Notes: a model not told the origin generated them from the letters alone. DNA of 64,000 bases from Tautonia sociabilis (GCF_003977685.1 NZ_RYZH01000030.1:25550-89549), one strand, 5' to 3'; positions 52,222 through 62,900 are shown, numbered from the stretch's first letter. Numbers and translations: made by a program.

Positions 52222-52712
52222 ATCTGGTCGAGCTTCCGCCGCCGGCTGCGGGCCCTCAGGCACTCCGGGCACATCCCCGTGATGATGAACCGGTGGTTGT
52301 CGGCCCGGAAGCCGAACTGGTCACCGATCTCCTCCCGGATCCGGCGGATGGAGTCGTTGCGGAACTCGACGATCGTGCCGCATCCGGTACAATGCATGTG
52401 ATCGTGCGAGGGATAGCCGTAATTGTGCTCGTAGGCCGTCCGGTTGGTCAGCCGGAGCTCCCGCAAGAGGCCGGCGTCGACCATCAGGCGAAGCGTGCGG
52501 TAGACCGTCGAGCGGCTCACCCGGCTGCCGGAATGGCGGAGGTCGGAAACCAGCTCGTCGGCGTCGAAGTGCTTGTGGGAGTTGAAGATGTGGTCGACCA
52601 GCTTCCGCCGCTGCTCGGTCAGCTTCTCACCCCGAATCTCGAGATACTCCCGGAACTTGTCCACGGGGCTCTCGGACACTTCGAGCGGGGCCAGTTCGGG
52701 AGGTGGAGTCAC
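52218..52712 (-). CDS. fur: Fur-family metal-responsive regulator
   Basis: 164 residues. The winged-helix domain has 'KLTEQRRKLVDHIFNSHKHF' and 'SRVSRSTVYRTLRLMVDAGL' (recognition helix). The dimerisation domain has the His-rich metal site 'YGYPSHDHMHCTGCG' and a C-terminal 'CPEC', giving two CxxC pairs for structural zinc. This is Fur or Zur-like; the sensed metal cannot be told. Stop codons of this gene and the HAD gene share the 4-nt palindrome CTAG. A TATAAT box lies 84 nt upstream of the ATG on the minus strand. Confidence 0.9.
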   Translation of the reverse strand: MTPPPELAPLEVSESPVDKFREYLEIRGEKLTEQRRKLVDHIFNSHKHFDADELVSDLRHSGSRVSRSTVYRTLRLMVDAGLLRELRLTNRTAYEHNYGYPSHDHMHCTGCGTIVEFRNDSIRRIREEIGDQFGFRADNHRFIITGMCPECLRARSRRRKLDQI

Positions 52713-52795
52713 GATGCTCGATCCTGAGGGGCGACGACGACCACGGGCTCGGCAGAAGGGACGTCAACTCTCGGGGTCGTCGGGGACCATCGGCC

Positions 52796-52801
52796 ATTAT
52801 A
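52796..52801 (-). promoter_or_regulatory. -10 element of fur
   Basis: Minus strand TATAAT, a perfect -10 hexamer in very GC-rich surroundings, 84 nt before the fur start codon. The -35 at 17 nt spacing is poor (TGGCCC), so an activator or extended contact may be used. Confidence 0.45.
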
Positions 52802-52914
52802 GGACCCCCGGCGGGCGGGGGCCAGGCGCGATCCGGGCTCCTAGGCGATCGGGCCGCCCCGGAGTCGGGGCGGGATCCCGAGGCCCGGCCGGGCCTCGGG
52901 ACGAGGCGGGAGGA

Positions 52915-53199
52915 TCAGAAGCCCGAGAGTTCGGAGAGCAGGTTGTCGAGGGCCCGCTCCAGCTTCTCGGGGGTTTCGTACGTCCCCGAGGCGATCTGCT
53001 GGCGGATGGCCTCGACCTTCTCGTGGCGGATCTCCGGCAGCCGGTGGATGCCGTCGAGCACCAGACCGAGCTGGCTGATCTCGACCTGATCCCGGGGCGC
53101 GGCCGCCGGGGAGGCCGCGCTGGCCTCGACGCTGAAGGAGGCGAGTCGGGGATAAATCGGTTGCGGGCCCTGGGGACCGCCGGCGCCGTGGATTTCCAT
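52915..53199 (-). CDS. flgM: FlgM-like anti-sigma-28 factor
   Basis: 94 residues. The C-terminal half has the FlgM pattern: 'DQVEISQLGLVLDGIHRLPE' then 'RHEKVEAIRQQIASGTYETP' and 'EKLERALDNLL'. FlgM binds FliA (sigma-28) and is exported through the finished flagellar hook, releasing late flagellar transcription. The N-terminal half is Pro/Ala-rich and disordered, as usual. No flagellar gene is in the window. It lies 255 nt after mlaD on the same strand, and that gap contains a possible sigma-28 promoter, so it is probably transcribed on its own. Confidence 0.82.
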   Translation of the reverse strand: MEIHGAGGPQGPQPIYPRLASFSVEASAASPAAAPRDQVEISQLGLVLDGIHRLPEIRHEKVEAIRQQIASGTYETPEKLERALDNLLSELSGF

Positions 53200-53372
53200 G
53201 ATTGCGTCTCCGTTTGCACCTCCGAGGCCCGGCGGATCGTCCCGATCTCCTGGGTTCCCGATCCGGCCCGGCCTCGCCCCTCAACGACCCATGGTTCCGT
53301 CTCGGCCGCCGGCCCGTCACGCGAGGGCCGATGGCCGAAGGCCCCGATGGGGCTCCACACTCATCTCGTCGT

Positions 53373-53406
53373 TCTCTTAGATCGGCCGGAAGCTGGGAGG
53401 GATTTA
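53373..53406 (-). promoter_or_regulatory. Candidate sigma-28 (FliA) promoter of flgM
   Basis: Minus strand TAAA (53406-53403), 16 nt, GCCGATCT. The known sigma-28 pattern is TAAA-N15-GCCGATAA, so six of eight -10 bases match and the spacing is one nt long. GCCGAT is common in this genome, which lowers the weight, but TAAA is rare and the position ahead of flgM is what the flagellar regulatory scheme predicts. Confidence 0.35.
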
Positions 53407-53454
53407 ACCGAAGTCGCGAAAATCCCGGGACCGGTACGGGCGTCGACGTCCCGA

Positions 53455-54735
53455 TCACTCCCGGGGCAGCAGACCGCCCCCCCGGGAGCGCTCCGGCTGG
53501 GCCTGGATTCCCTGGACGAGCCCCCGCATCAGCGGCTCGATCTGCGCGTTGATCGCCGAGGCCCGCTGAAGCATCGCGTCGACGGCCGCCTGCTGCTGCG
53601 GGCTCTGCATCTGGCCGCGCATCGCCTGGAGCTGCTTGACGGCGTCGTTGTACTCGGCCGCGGCCTTGAGCACCACATTGGCCGTGTCGAAGTTCGCCAG
53701 CGCCAGCTCGGCGTCGCGGCCGGGCTTGTAGAGCGGGCTCAGCAGCAGGGGGTTGGCCCGGATCTTCTCGATCGTCATCCGGCCGGCGTCGGTCAGGTCC
53801 CGGACGTTGGCGATCGTCCGCTCGACGTTCGCCCGGTTGTTCACCAGAATCCCGGAGATGTTCCCGAGGGACAGATCCGCCTGGTAGAGCACCCGGTCGG
53901 CCCGCATCCGGGTCTGGTCGAGCTGCTCGACCAGCTCGCCGGCCTTCGGGCCGTATTGCTGGAGCAGCGTGTCGGTGCGGGCGGAGACCTGGCGAAGGCT
54001 GGCGATCGCCTCCTTGATCTCGTCCCGGTTCTCGGCCACCGTGCCTTCGAGGGTGGTGACCAGCTCCTCGGCGTGGACCAGCAGCCCCTGGACCCGCGCG
54101 GTCATCTCGTCCAGCTGGCCCGAGGCTCCCGCCACGGCCGGCCCGGCGACCTCGGTCGCCTGCTGCACGTCGTCGGCCGCCTGCTGCAGGGCGGCCAGGG
54201 TCTTCTGCAGCCGGGGGGAAACCTCGTCGATCGTCTTGCGGACCTGGCCGATGGTGTGGCTCAGGTGCCCGCGCTCGACCGGGCCGAGGCCGACCTGCTC
54301 CAGCAGGGGGTCGAACAGCGAGCTTTCCTTCCCCTCGATCGGCTGCCCCGGCACCCAGGCCACTCCCGATTCGCCCACCGAGGCGATGTTCACGCTGGAT
54401 TGCCCGGTCAGGCCGGCGGCGATCACGATCACGGCGTCCTGCTTCAGCCGGCCCGCCAGGTCGCTGGCGATCGACAGCCGGACACGGGCTCGGAGGGCCC
54501 CCTCGTGCTCGACGATGTCGACCGCCGAAACCCGACCGGCCTCCAGGCCGGCGATCCGGACGGGGTGGCCGACCCGGATCCCCTGGGCGTCGCGGAAGTA
54601 GACGTCGATCGGCGAGCGGTCGGCCAGCAGGTAGCCTGGCCCGCCGCCGGCCACGACGACCAGGCCGATCAGGCCGGCCGCCGCGGCCACCAGCACCAGG
54701 CCGACGCGGGCGTCTCGGATCGTCGAGCGGCTCAT
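53455..54735 (-). CDS. MlaD-like MCE-domain lipid-transport protein
   Basis: 426 residues. One N-terminal membrane helix ('GLVLVAAAAGLIGLVVVAGG') anchors a periplasmic MCE domain (about 38-118, 'VYFRDAQGIRVGHPVRIAG', 'GLTGQSSVNI'). Residues 165-400 are long amphipathic helices, likely a coiled-coil needle as in longer MCE proteins. It binds phospholipids and works with an MlaE permease, which is encoded 33 nt upstream (54769-55647). No MlaF ATPase gene is adjacent on either side. Retrograde or anterograde lipid movement between membranes is inferred from the family. Confidence 0.87.
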   Translation of the reverse strand: MSRSTIRDARVGLVLVAAAAGLIGLVVVAGGGPGYLLADRSPIDVYFRDAQGIRVGHPVRIAGLEAGRVSAVDIVEHEGALRARVRLSIASDLAGRLKQDAVIVIAAGLTGQSSVNIASVGESGVAWVPGQPIEGKESSLFDPLLEQVGLGPVERGHLSHTIGQVRKTIDEVSPRLQKTLAALQQAADDVQQATEVAGPAVAGASGQLDEMTARVQGLLVHAEELVTTLEGTVAENRDEIKEAIASLRQVSARTDTLLQQYGPKAGELVEQLDQTRMRADRVLYQADLSLGNISGILVNNRANVERTIANVRDLTDAGRMTIEKIRANPLLLSPLYKPGRDAELALANFDTANVVLKAAAEYNDAVKQLQAMRGQMQSPQQQAAVDAMLQRASAINAQIEPLMRGLVQGIQAQPERSRGGGLLPRE

Positions 54736-54768
54736 GGGGGGCGCTGCCTCCGGGATCGGGGGACGGGG

Positions 54769-55647
54769 TCAGGTCGGCAGGACGGTCGGGCCGAACGGGG
54801 GGCCCGCCAGGTAGGCGAACAGGAACCAGGACAGGTTGACGGCCAGGATCAGCAGCATCGCCAGGCAGCACGCCCGCAGCGCCGCGACGTGGGCCGGGGA
54901 ATCGTCCTGACGGGTCCCCTCGAAACAGGAGACGGCCGCCGCGATCCCCCCGAAGGCCAGGCCCTTGGCCAACAGGCCGAGCACGTCCCGCATCCAGAGC
55001 ATCTCGGCGAACGAGTCCCACAGCGTGCCCATCGGGATGCCGAGGATCGCGTTGGCGATCCGAAAGCCGACGGCCGAGCCGACCGCCGCTCCCCAGGTCG
55101 CCAGCACCGGGCCGGCCAGCATGGCGGCGACGATCCGGGGCAGGATCGCCCGGGCGTCGGACGGGCCCGGCCGCTCGTCGGCCGCCAGGCCGAGCCGGAT
55201 GTCCCGGTCGGGGATCCAGTCCGGATCGGCGTCGATCTCCGGCCTCGGCCTGGTCCGCAACTCGGTCGTCGCCCGGCAGGCCATCAGCCCCGCGAGGATG
55301 AAGCCCGACAGCAGGGGAGCCCCGTTCCTCACCAGGCCGACGCCCACCACCGGCCCGACGCCGGCCTCGAACGTCGCGCCAAAGTATGCTTGCATCGACA
55401 GGAACGAGCCCATCCCCACGTGCACCAGGCCCACCAGCGGCAGCCCGGCCACGAGCAGCCAGTCGAGCTGCACCAGCACGGCCGACTTCAGGGACAGCAC
55501 CCCCGCCGGCCGATCCCGGAGCGCGCCGACCGCCCGGATTGGCGTCATCGCCAGGCCGCCGACGTAGGCCAGAACCGTGACGATCGGGGCGCTCCGGACT
55601 TGACGCGCCGGCGGGGGGACGATCGGGGCGGCGATGCGGTCGGGCAT
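54769..55647 (-). CDS. MlaE-type ABC transporter permease
   Basis: 292 residues. MlaE-family features are an N-terminal amphipathic helix, 'VGLVHVGMGSFLSMQAYFGA' with the conserved small-residue helix, 'GPVVGVGLVRNGAPLLSGFI' and 'LMACRATTELRTR', the cytoplasmic coupling region. About five membrane helices are predicted. An insert after 'TELRTRPRPEID' is longer than in E. coli MlaE (about 30 residues, Asp/Pro-rich). It is the inner-membrane core of the lipid transporter, with MlaD encoded directly downstream and the HEAT lipoprotein 51 nt upstream. Confidence 0.87.
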   Translation of the reverse strand: MPDRIAAPIVPPPARQVRSAPIVTVLAYVGGLAMTPIRAVGALRDRPAGVLSLKSAVLVQLDWLLVAGLPLVGLVHVGMGSFLSMQAYFGATFEAGVGPVVGVGLVRNGAPLLSGFILAGLMACRATTELRTRPRPEIDADPDWIPDRDIRLGLAADERPGPSDARAILPRIVAAMLAGPVLATWGAAVGSAVGFRIANAILGIPMGTLWDSFAEMLWMRDVLGLLAKGLAFGGIAAAVSCFEGTRQDDSPAHVAALRACCLAMLLILAVNLSWFLFAYLAGPPFGPTVLPT

Positions 55648-55698
55648 GGGCCGGCCCTCCCTGGCCGATGGGGGTGGTGCGGCGGAGATCCTCGTCCT

Positions 55699-56091
55699 TC
55701 AGCCCCGAGGCCGAGTCTGCGGCGGGACCTGAGGCCGAAGCCATTGTCCCGAAGGGGAGATCGTCTGCGCCTCCCACCAGGCCCGCCAGCGGCCGACGGC
55801 CGCCGCGCGGTCCTCCGCCGAGACGTAGGGCAGGTAGCCGAAGTCCTGGCCGGTCCGCCGCCGCAGCGACTCGTGCGCCGAGAGGCGGACGACGGCGTCG
55901 GGATCCTCCAGGTGCTCGATCAGCTCGGGGATCGCCTGGGCGTCGGGCACCTCGTCGTCCAGCCCGGCGGCCCGGGCGCGGACGAACGCGGCCGGGTCGT
56001 CCAGCGCCGCGAAGTCGCGCACGCCCGACTTGCACCCCGCCGCCAGGGCCGAGGCCAGCACGATCACCGATCGAGCACGCCCGAGTTCCAT
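55699..56091 (-). CDS. HEAT-repeat lipoprotein
   Basis: 130 residues. The signal peptide ends in a lipobox, 'ASALAAGC', so Cys20 should be lipidated. The mature protein has a HEAT-like helical pair ('AQAIPELIEHLEDPDAVVRL', 'SAHESLRRRTG') and a Trp-rich stretch ('VGRWRAWWEAQT'). Planctomycetes have many such small HEAT lipoproteins without known role. It is located 51 nt ahead of mlaE on the same strand, so it may act with the lipid transporter, though that is only positional. Confidence 0.75.
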   Translation of the reverse strand: MELGRARSVIVLASALAAGCKSGVRDFAALDDPAAFVRARAAGLDDEVPDAQAIPELIEHLEDPDAVVRLSAHESLRRRTGQDFGYLPYVSAEDRAAAVGRWRAWWEAQTISPSGQWLRPQVPPQTRPRG

Positions 56092-56194
56092 CCGAGCCTC
56101 GTCTCCTCCCGGGTCCCTCCGGGGAACCTGTCGGGGCGGAGGATACTCGAAGTGCCGGGATCGGGCAATGCCGGGAGAGCGGTCTCCCCCGCCG

Positions 56195-56875
56195 TCACTC
56201 CCCGGCTCCCCTCCTCAGCTCGTTCACGAAGGCGTGGGCCATCCGCACCGGGGTGCAGAGCCGGTAGTTCCCGGTCGTCTCCATCACGATCCGGACGGCC
56301 CCTTCGGCGTCGCAGCGGTGCCCTGGCGAGACGAACACCGGCGAGATCCGGTCCCGGGTGCGGAGGACCGTGCCGACCACCTCCCCCCGGTGGATCAGCG
56401 GGGAGCGGTCTCCCCGCCCGGGCCCCGGCTCGTCGTAGGAGCCGCAGAGCAGGGACTTGGCGCAGCCGACCGTCGGCAAATCCAGCCACAGCCCGACGTG
56501 GCTGGCGATCCCCAGCCTCCGGGGGTGGGCGATCCCCTGGCCGTCGCAGAGGAGCACGTCGGGGCGGTGCTTGAGGCGGCCGAACGCCTCCAGCACCGGA
56601 GGGGCCTCCCGGAAGGAGAGCAGGCCGGGGACATACGGGTAGCGGGCGCGTTCGACCAGGCCGACGCGCTCGACCAGCTCGGAGGTCTCGGCGTCGATGA
56701 CGACCACTGCCGCGAACAGGCGGTCGTCCCCCCTGGTGTACGAGACGTCGGCCGCCGCGATCAGCCGGCAGGGGCCGAGCGGGGAGCCGGTGTCGACCCG
56801 ATCGGCCAGCTCGCGCTGAAGTGAGCGAGCCTCGTCGGGGGAGAGGTCCCAGCGGTGCAGGGGGGGGATCGCCAT
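56195..56875 (-). CDS. nfi: Endonuclease V
   Basis: 226 residues. It nicks DNA one base 3' to deaminated bases, mainly hypoxanthine. Catalytic residues are in place: Asp43 ('AADVSY'), Glu90 in 'PYVPGLLSFRE' and Asp111 in 'DGQGIAHPRRLGIASHVG', matching Asp35, Glu89 and Asp110 of the E. coli enzyme. The length is usual. The gene starts 12 nt after the threonine aldolase stop. Cytoplasmic. Confidence 0.95.
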   Translation of the reverse strand: MAIPPLHRWDLSPDEARSLQRELADRVDTGSPLGPCRLIAAADVSYTRGDDRLFAAVVVIDAETSELVERVGLVERARYPYVPGLLSFREAPPVLEAFGRLKHRPDVLLCDGQGIAHPRRLGIASHVGLWLDLPTVGCAKSLLCGSYDEPGPGRGDRSPLIHRGEVVGTVLRTRDRISPVFVSPGHRCDAEGAVRIVMETTGNYRLCTPVRMAHAFVNELRRGAGE

Positions 56876-56887
56876 GCGGGGCGCCCC

Positions 56888-57945
<1,058 letters not shown>

Positions 57946-57949
<4 letters not shown>

Positions 57950-60900
57950 TCGTTCGATCCTTCGCGCGGGCGCGGGCCGATCAGTCCGGCGGGGGTGCCG
58001 GCGATGGGGCGGGCCTGGGGATCCTCGGGGGGGCGGTCGAGGCAGAGGAAGGCGATCAGGTCGGCCAGCTCGGCGGGAGTGACCTGCTCCTCCAGGTTCT
58101 CGGGCATCAGCGAGACGGGGCTGACGCGGGACTCCTCGATCTGGTCGCGGGGGATGACCTCACGCTCCCCCCCCTGGAGCCTCAGGACGATGCGGTCGTC
58201 GCTGTCCTCCTCGAGCAGGCCGGTGAGGATGCGGCCGTCGGCGGTGGCGACGATCGTCCCCTGGTACGAGGCGCCGATGACGAGGTTGGGGTCGAGGAGG
58301 TTTGAGAGCAGTTGTTCATACGAGCCGCGGCCGTTGCCTGTCAGGTCGGGGCCCACCTGCTGCCCCTCGCCGTAGATTTGGTGGCACTGGGCGCAGACGC
58401 GATCGAACACGGCGCGGCCGGCAACCGGGTTGCCCCGGGCGTCGTCCAGATAGTCCCGGAGGCGGTCGATGACCTGCTCTCGGGCCGGGTCTCTCCCCTC
58501 GCGCACGGTCCCCCAGGCGCTGCGGACCAGGGCGGCGAGCTCCTCGTCGGGGCTTTGCAGAAGGGTGCGGACCTGGGTGACGTTCAGCGCGTTGCCGGGG
58601 ACCTCGCCTCGGGCGATCGCCGCGAGCAGGTCCTTGCTCCAGGAGGGGCGCTGGGTCAGCAGGGCGATCGCTCGGGGCTTGGTCTCCGGTTCGAGGCGGT
58701 CGTAGACCGTCAGCACGACCTCGGCCACTCGGGGGGAGTCCAGGCGTCCCAGGGCGGCGAGCACCTCGCCCCGGAAGGGAGCCGAGCCGGCATCGGGGTC
58801 GGCGAGCACGGCGGAGATGGCGGCGATCGCGTCGGGGCCGGCCGAGGCGATCAGGGCGTCGAGCGAGGCGCGGCGCTCGTCCTCGGCGGCCGAGGGGTCG
58901 ACGAACCGCTCTCGGACGGCGGCCCGGGCCGCCGGGTCCCCCCAGAGGGCGGCCAGGCGGGCGAACGAGGGGCGGAGCGGATGATCGGCATCGGCCAGGA
59001 CGCGGCCGGCGATCGGGCCGAGGGCGGAGCGGATCGCCTGGAGGCGATCGCCCCCCAGCCGGCCCTCCCGGACCTGGTCGGCGATCGAGGCCAGGGCGGC
59101 CCGGCGCGAGGAGTCGTCGACTTCGCCGTGCTCGATGACGATCCGGGCGAGGTCGGCGACGGCGGCGGCGGCGAGGCCCTCGACGGCGGAGACCCGATCG
59201 AGCACTCTCGGCAGGATCGCGGCCAGCTCGGGGGACCACCGCCGGTCGGCGGCGAGGAGCAGGTCGCCGAGCCGGGAGACGGCCTCGGGGCGGTCGAGCA
59301 TCGGGTGCAGGTTCCGCCAGACGACTTTCGGGAGCACCGGATCGGGGCCGGAGGAGCCGAGCACGTCGAGCAGGGTGGCCATGCCGTCGAGCCCGGCGAC
59401 CTTGCGCGAGGCGATGGCGACCTGGAGGCGGACGTCGGGGGAGGGGTCGCGAGCCAGTGCGATCACCCGGGTCCGGATCGAGTCGTCGACCGCTCCCATG
59501 TTCCCCGAGGCCCGGACCCCCCAGGCGCGGATGGTCGGGTCCTCGTCCGAGAGCAGGGCGAGGTGGAACTTGGGATCAAGCGGGCCGGAGGAGACAAGAA
59601 CCCAGAGGGCGTGCATCCGGGCCTTGCGGCCGAAGCCGTCGGAAGCGACGATCGCCTCGAGCCTGGCCCGGAGCGGGTCGTGGCCGCCGGCCATCAGGCG
59701 CTCGGTCAGCACGCGTTGGGCAATCTCTCGATCGTAGACGTTCGGGCTGCGGAGCAGCGCAACGAGGGCGTCGTCGGACGCCTTCCCCAGGTCGAAGCCG
59801 CAGCGCCGGGGAGTCTCCCGGTAGCGGACGCGATAGAGGCGGCCCTTGAGGCGGTCGATGCCGGCGGGATCGCGGTTGGCGTCCTGGTAGCAGTGGTAGC
59901 GATCGTACCAGTCGAGGACGTAGAGGCAGCCGTCGGGGCCGGTCTTCTGGACGACGGGCATGAACCAGGCGTCGTTGGCGGAGAGGAAGTCGGGCTCGCC
60001 GTGGCCCCGGTACGAGGCGCCGTCCCGGGAGAGGGAATCCACGTTGATGCAATTGCCGTGGATGTTCCCCATGTAGAGGCGGTCGCGGTACTCGGGGGGG
60101 TAGGCGGCGCTGTCGAAGTAGGTGATGCCGCAGTACGCACGCTTCTGGTGGACGTGGTCGACGATGGACTCGATCTTCCAGGTGAAGGGCGGGTAGGGCC
60201 CTCCCTGGCGGTGGTAGGAGCCGGTTTCGACGAGGTGCCAGAGGTGGTCGATCACGCAGGCGGAGGCGAACAGGGAGCCCTCGGGATCGATGGCGATGCC
60301 CCAGGGGTTCGAGGTCCCCTCGCAGAACAGCTCGAAGCGGCGGGTGATCGGGTGGATGCGGAAGATCGCGCAGGTGAATTCGTAGACGCGGCCGTCTTGC
60401 TCGACTCGGCTGGGGTTGAAGACGCCGTTCCAGCCGTAGAGCCAGCCGTCGGGTCCCCAGGTGAGGGAGTTGGGCAGTTCGTGGGTGTCGGCGCGGCCGA
60501 AGCCGGTGACGACGACCTCGGGGGGGCCGTCGGGGGAGAGGTCGCCGTCAGCGTTGGGGTAGAAGAGGATGTCGGGGGAGTTGGCGACCCAGACGCCGCC
60601 GTGGCCGACGGCGACGCCGGAGGGGATGTTCAGTCCGTCGGCGAAGACCGTGAACTGGTCGGCGCGGCCGTCGCCGTCGGTGTCTTCGAGCACCTTCACG
60701 CGGTCTTGGCCGGGGCCTGGGGAGCGGCGGGGGTATTCGAGCGACTCGGTGACCCAGATGCGGCCCTTCTCGTCGAAGGTCATGGCGACGGGGTTGACCA
60801 GGTCCGGCTCGGCGGCGACGACCTCGACGGTGAAGCCGTCGGGGACGGTCATGGCGGCGACCGCCTCTTCGGGGGATCGGGCCGGGTTGGGCGGGCGGTC

Positions 60901-61005
60901 TTGGCCGTGGGGGATCGGCGCGTCCTGTTGGGCCGGAGACGGGCGGATCGCGACGAGGAGGATCGAGGCGATGGCGACGGCCAGCGGCAGCGTCTTCGAC
61001 CGCAT
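57946..61005 (-). CDS. PVC-type haem-binding protein (propeller, HEAT and CxxCH domains)
   Basis: 1019 residues. A signal peptide (1-25) leads to a six-bladed propeller (about 55-420, 'GFTVEVVAAEPDLVNPVAM', 'LPNSLTWGPDGWLYGWNG', 'DGCLYVLDWYDRYH'). A HEAT-type helical region follows (about 420-850). The end is a cytochrome-c-like domain with 'CAQCHQIYGEGQQVGPDLTG', giving one CxxCH haem site and an axial-ligand candidate Met in 'SLMPENLEEQVT'. It is periplasmic and probably a sugar- or alcohol-dehydrogenase-like redox protein typical of planctomycetes and Verrucomicrobia; the substrate is unknown. It follows the Gfo/Idh/MocA gene by 212 nt containing a hairpin. Confidence 0.88.
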
Positions 61006-61138
61006 GGGAGTGTCTCCTGGCAGGGCGGGGACGGGCGCCGGGGAGAGGTCATCGCGGGGACGGGCCGGCGTCCGAGGCTGGTCGAGCGTACCGGCCGGCG
61101 AGGCGGGTCCGCAACCGAGCGGTCGCCGGGGAATGCGA

Positions 61139-61176
61139 ACGGCCCGGCCGGGGCGGGAGCCGCCGGGCCGGGCCGT
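61139..61176 (-). terminator. 11-bp GC hairpin between the Gfo/Idh and PVC-type genes
   Basis: ACGGCCCGGCC (61139-61149) pairs perfectly with GGCCGGGCCGT (61166-61176). On the minus strand it comes 42 nt after the Gfo/Idh stop and is followed by GTTCGCATTCCCC, weakly U-rich. It may reduce read-through into the downstream gene. Confidence 0.4.
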
Positions 61177-61217
61177 CGGGGGGAATCAGCGGGGGAGCCG
61201 ACGCCGGATCACGCCGG

Positions 61218-62900
61218 TCAGGCCCGGCCGCGGGCCAGCCGGCCGGTGTACTCGGCCTCGGGGACGGCGGGCGAGTCGGGGTCGAACCACTCGGGCTTGA
61301 ACTCGATGCGGGTCTTGTGCCGCATGGCGAGGTTGCTGGTCAGCGCGATGACCGCGTCGGCCAGGGCGACGGGGCCGGGGCAGCGGGGCTGGTGCTCGGT
61401 GTCGGCGTGGTAGTTGGAGGAGTCGCCGTTGCGGATGCAGTAGGCGAAGTGTTCGAGCTCCTCGCGGTATCCGCGGGAGGGGAGCTCGCCGTCGCCGGCG
61501 GCCAGGGCGCCGATCGACTGGGCCTGCGAGGGGCCGGCCAGGCTCGGGCTGGTGGCCATGGCGTTGGAGCCCTTCTCGACGGTGATCGAGGTCGACCGGC
61601 CGGCCCAGTTGGCCTGCGGGCGGTTGCGGTCGAACTCCTTGTAGAGGTAGATGTCGTACTCCTTCGACACCATGAGGGTGCCGTAGGTCCCCATCACCAC
61701 TTCGCCGTAGTCCTCGAAGGCGTTGGTGGTGATGGAGGAGTAGGAGACGATCACGCGGTCTTTGTCGACGGGCACGCCGTTGCTGTCGAGCTGGGCGCCG
61801 ATGGTGGGGAACTCGAAGTTGACGAAGACGTGGTCGTCGACCTCGCGACCATCGTCGTAGTAGTAGCTGCCGCCGAAGCCGGTGACGGCCAGCGGGTGCT
61901 GCTTGCCGAGGAAGATGGAGCAGGCGTCGAGCTGGTGGCTGCCCAGCTCGGCCATCAGGCCGGCGCCGGTCTTGTCGTAGAGCCGCCAGCGGACGAGTTC
62001 GTCGTGGTTGCGGTACTTGTAGACCTTGCCGTCGGAGGCCTTGTAGGCGATGGCGTCGAGGTCGACCCGGTCGTCGCCGTCCTGGAAGGGGGGCTTCCAG
62101 GAGTCGAAGTAGAGGGGGTTGCCGTGCTCGTCGCGCTTGATGATGGGGTTGCCGTGCTCGTCGCGCTTGATGTGGCCGTCGCTGTCCTTCTCGAACTGGA
62201 GCTGGCCGTTGTTGCGGTGCCAGCTGGCGCGGATGTGGCGGATGTCGCCGAGCATGCCGCTGCGGACGATGGCGTTGGCGTTGTCGTAGATGGCCGAGTA
62301 GTGCCGCTGGTGGCCGATGGCCAGCAGGCGGTTGTTCTCTCGGGCGGCCTTGATCATCGCCTTGCACTCGGCGATGTTGTGGCCCATCAGCTTCTCGCAG
62401 AAGACGTGCTTGCCGGCCTTCATCGCGTCGATGGCCACCGGGGCGTGCAGCCACAGCGGCAGGGCGATGACGACCATCTCGACCTCGGGGTCATCCAGGA
62501 CCTCCTTGATCGAGCCGTAGTTCTTCAGGGCGGCGATGTCGTCCTTGGTGTACTGGCCCAGGTCTTGTCGGGCGAAGTAGTCGCGGGCGCGTTGCTGGTT
62601 GTAGGGGCGGGCGTCGCAGTAGCCGATGTAGTTGACGTAGTCACGGTTGGACTGCCGGATCATGGCGTCGCAACCCTCGTTGCCGGTGCCGATGATCGCG
62701 GCCTTCACGGCGGGCTTGTCCCCCAGCGGCTTGTAGCCGAAATAGAGGGCGCCCAGGGCCGGGCCGGCGGCGGCGGCGGCCACCAGGAAGTCGCGACGGG
62801 TCGGGTACCCCGCCCTCGGGCCGGTCTCCAGCCCGCCGATCGCGGCGAAGGCATTGGCCCGACCGATGGCGCGCTGCTCGTCGGTGAGATGGTTGGTCAT
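61218..62900 (-). CDS. Exported Gfo/Idh/MocA-family oxidoreductase
   Basis: 560 residues. The N-terminus has a twin-arginine signal ('TRRDFLVAAAAAGPALGALY'). The Rossmann domain reads 'KAAIIGTGNEGCDAMI', and the conserved EKP-type motif appears as 'GKHVFCEKLMGHNIAECKAM', with Lys in the catalytic place and Leu instead of Pro. The C-terminal domain has the His of 'GLMAELGSHQLDACSIFLG'. A perfect in-frame 28-nt duplication gives 'KRDEHGNPIIKRDEHGNPLY' in an exposed loop. ATG 62900 has a CAGGAGCTG site upstream. It lies 95 nt after the DoxX-like gene, a common planctomycete pair. Sugar substrate unknown. Confidence 0.9.
   Translation of the reverse strand: MTNHLTDEQRAIGRANAFAAIGGLETGPRAGYPTRRDFLVAAAAAGPALGALYFGYKPLGDKPAVKAAIIGTGNEGCDAMIRQSNRDYVNYIGYCDARPYNQQRARDYFARQDLGQYTKDDIAALKNYGSIKEVLDDPEVEMVVIALPLWLHAPVAIDAMKAGKHVFCEKLMGHNIAECKAMIKAARENNRLLAIGHQRHYSAIYDNANAIVRSGMLGDIRHIRASWHRNNGQLQFEKDSDGHIKRDEHGNPIIKRDEHGNPLYFDSWKPPFQDGDDRVDLDAIAYKASDGKVYKYRNHDELVRWRLYDKTGAGLMAELGSHQLDACSIFLGKQHPLAVTGFGGSYYYDDGREVDDHVFVNFEFPTIGAQLDSNGVPVDKDRVIVSYSSITTNAFEDYGEVVMGTYGTLMVSKEYDIYLYKEFDRNRPQANWAGRSTSITVEKGSNAMATSPSLAGPSQAQSIGALAAGDGELPSRGYREELEHFAYCIRNGDSSNYHADTEHQPRCPGPVALADAVIALTSNLAMRHKTRIEFKPEWFDPDSPAVPEAEYTGRLARGRA

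Noticed and set aside
52573..56574. 1333-residue plus-strand frame over fur, flgM, mlaD and mlaE
   Set aside because: It spans several real minus-strand genes; its composition is typical of shadow.
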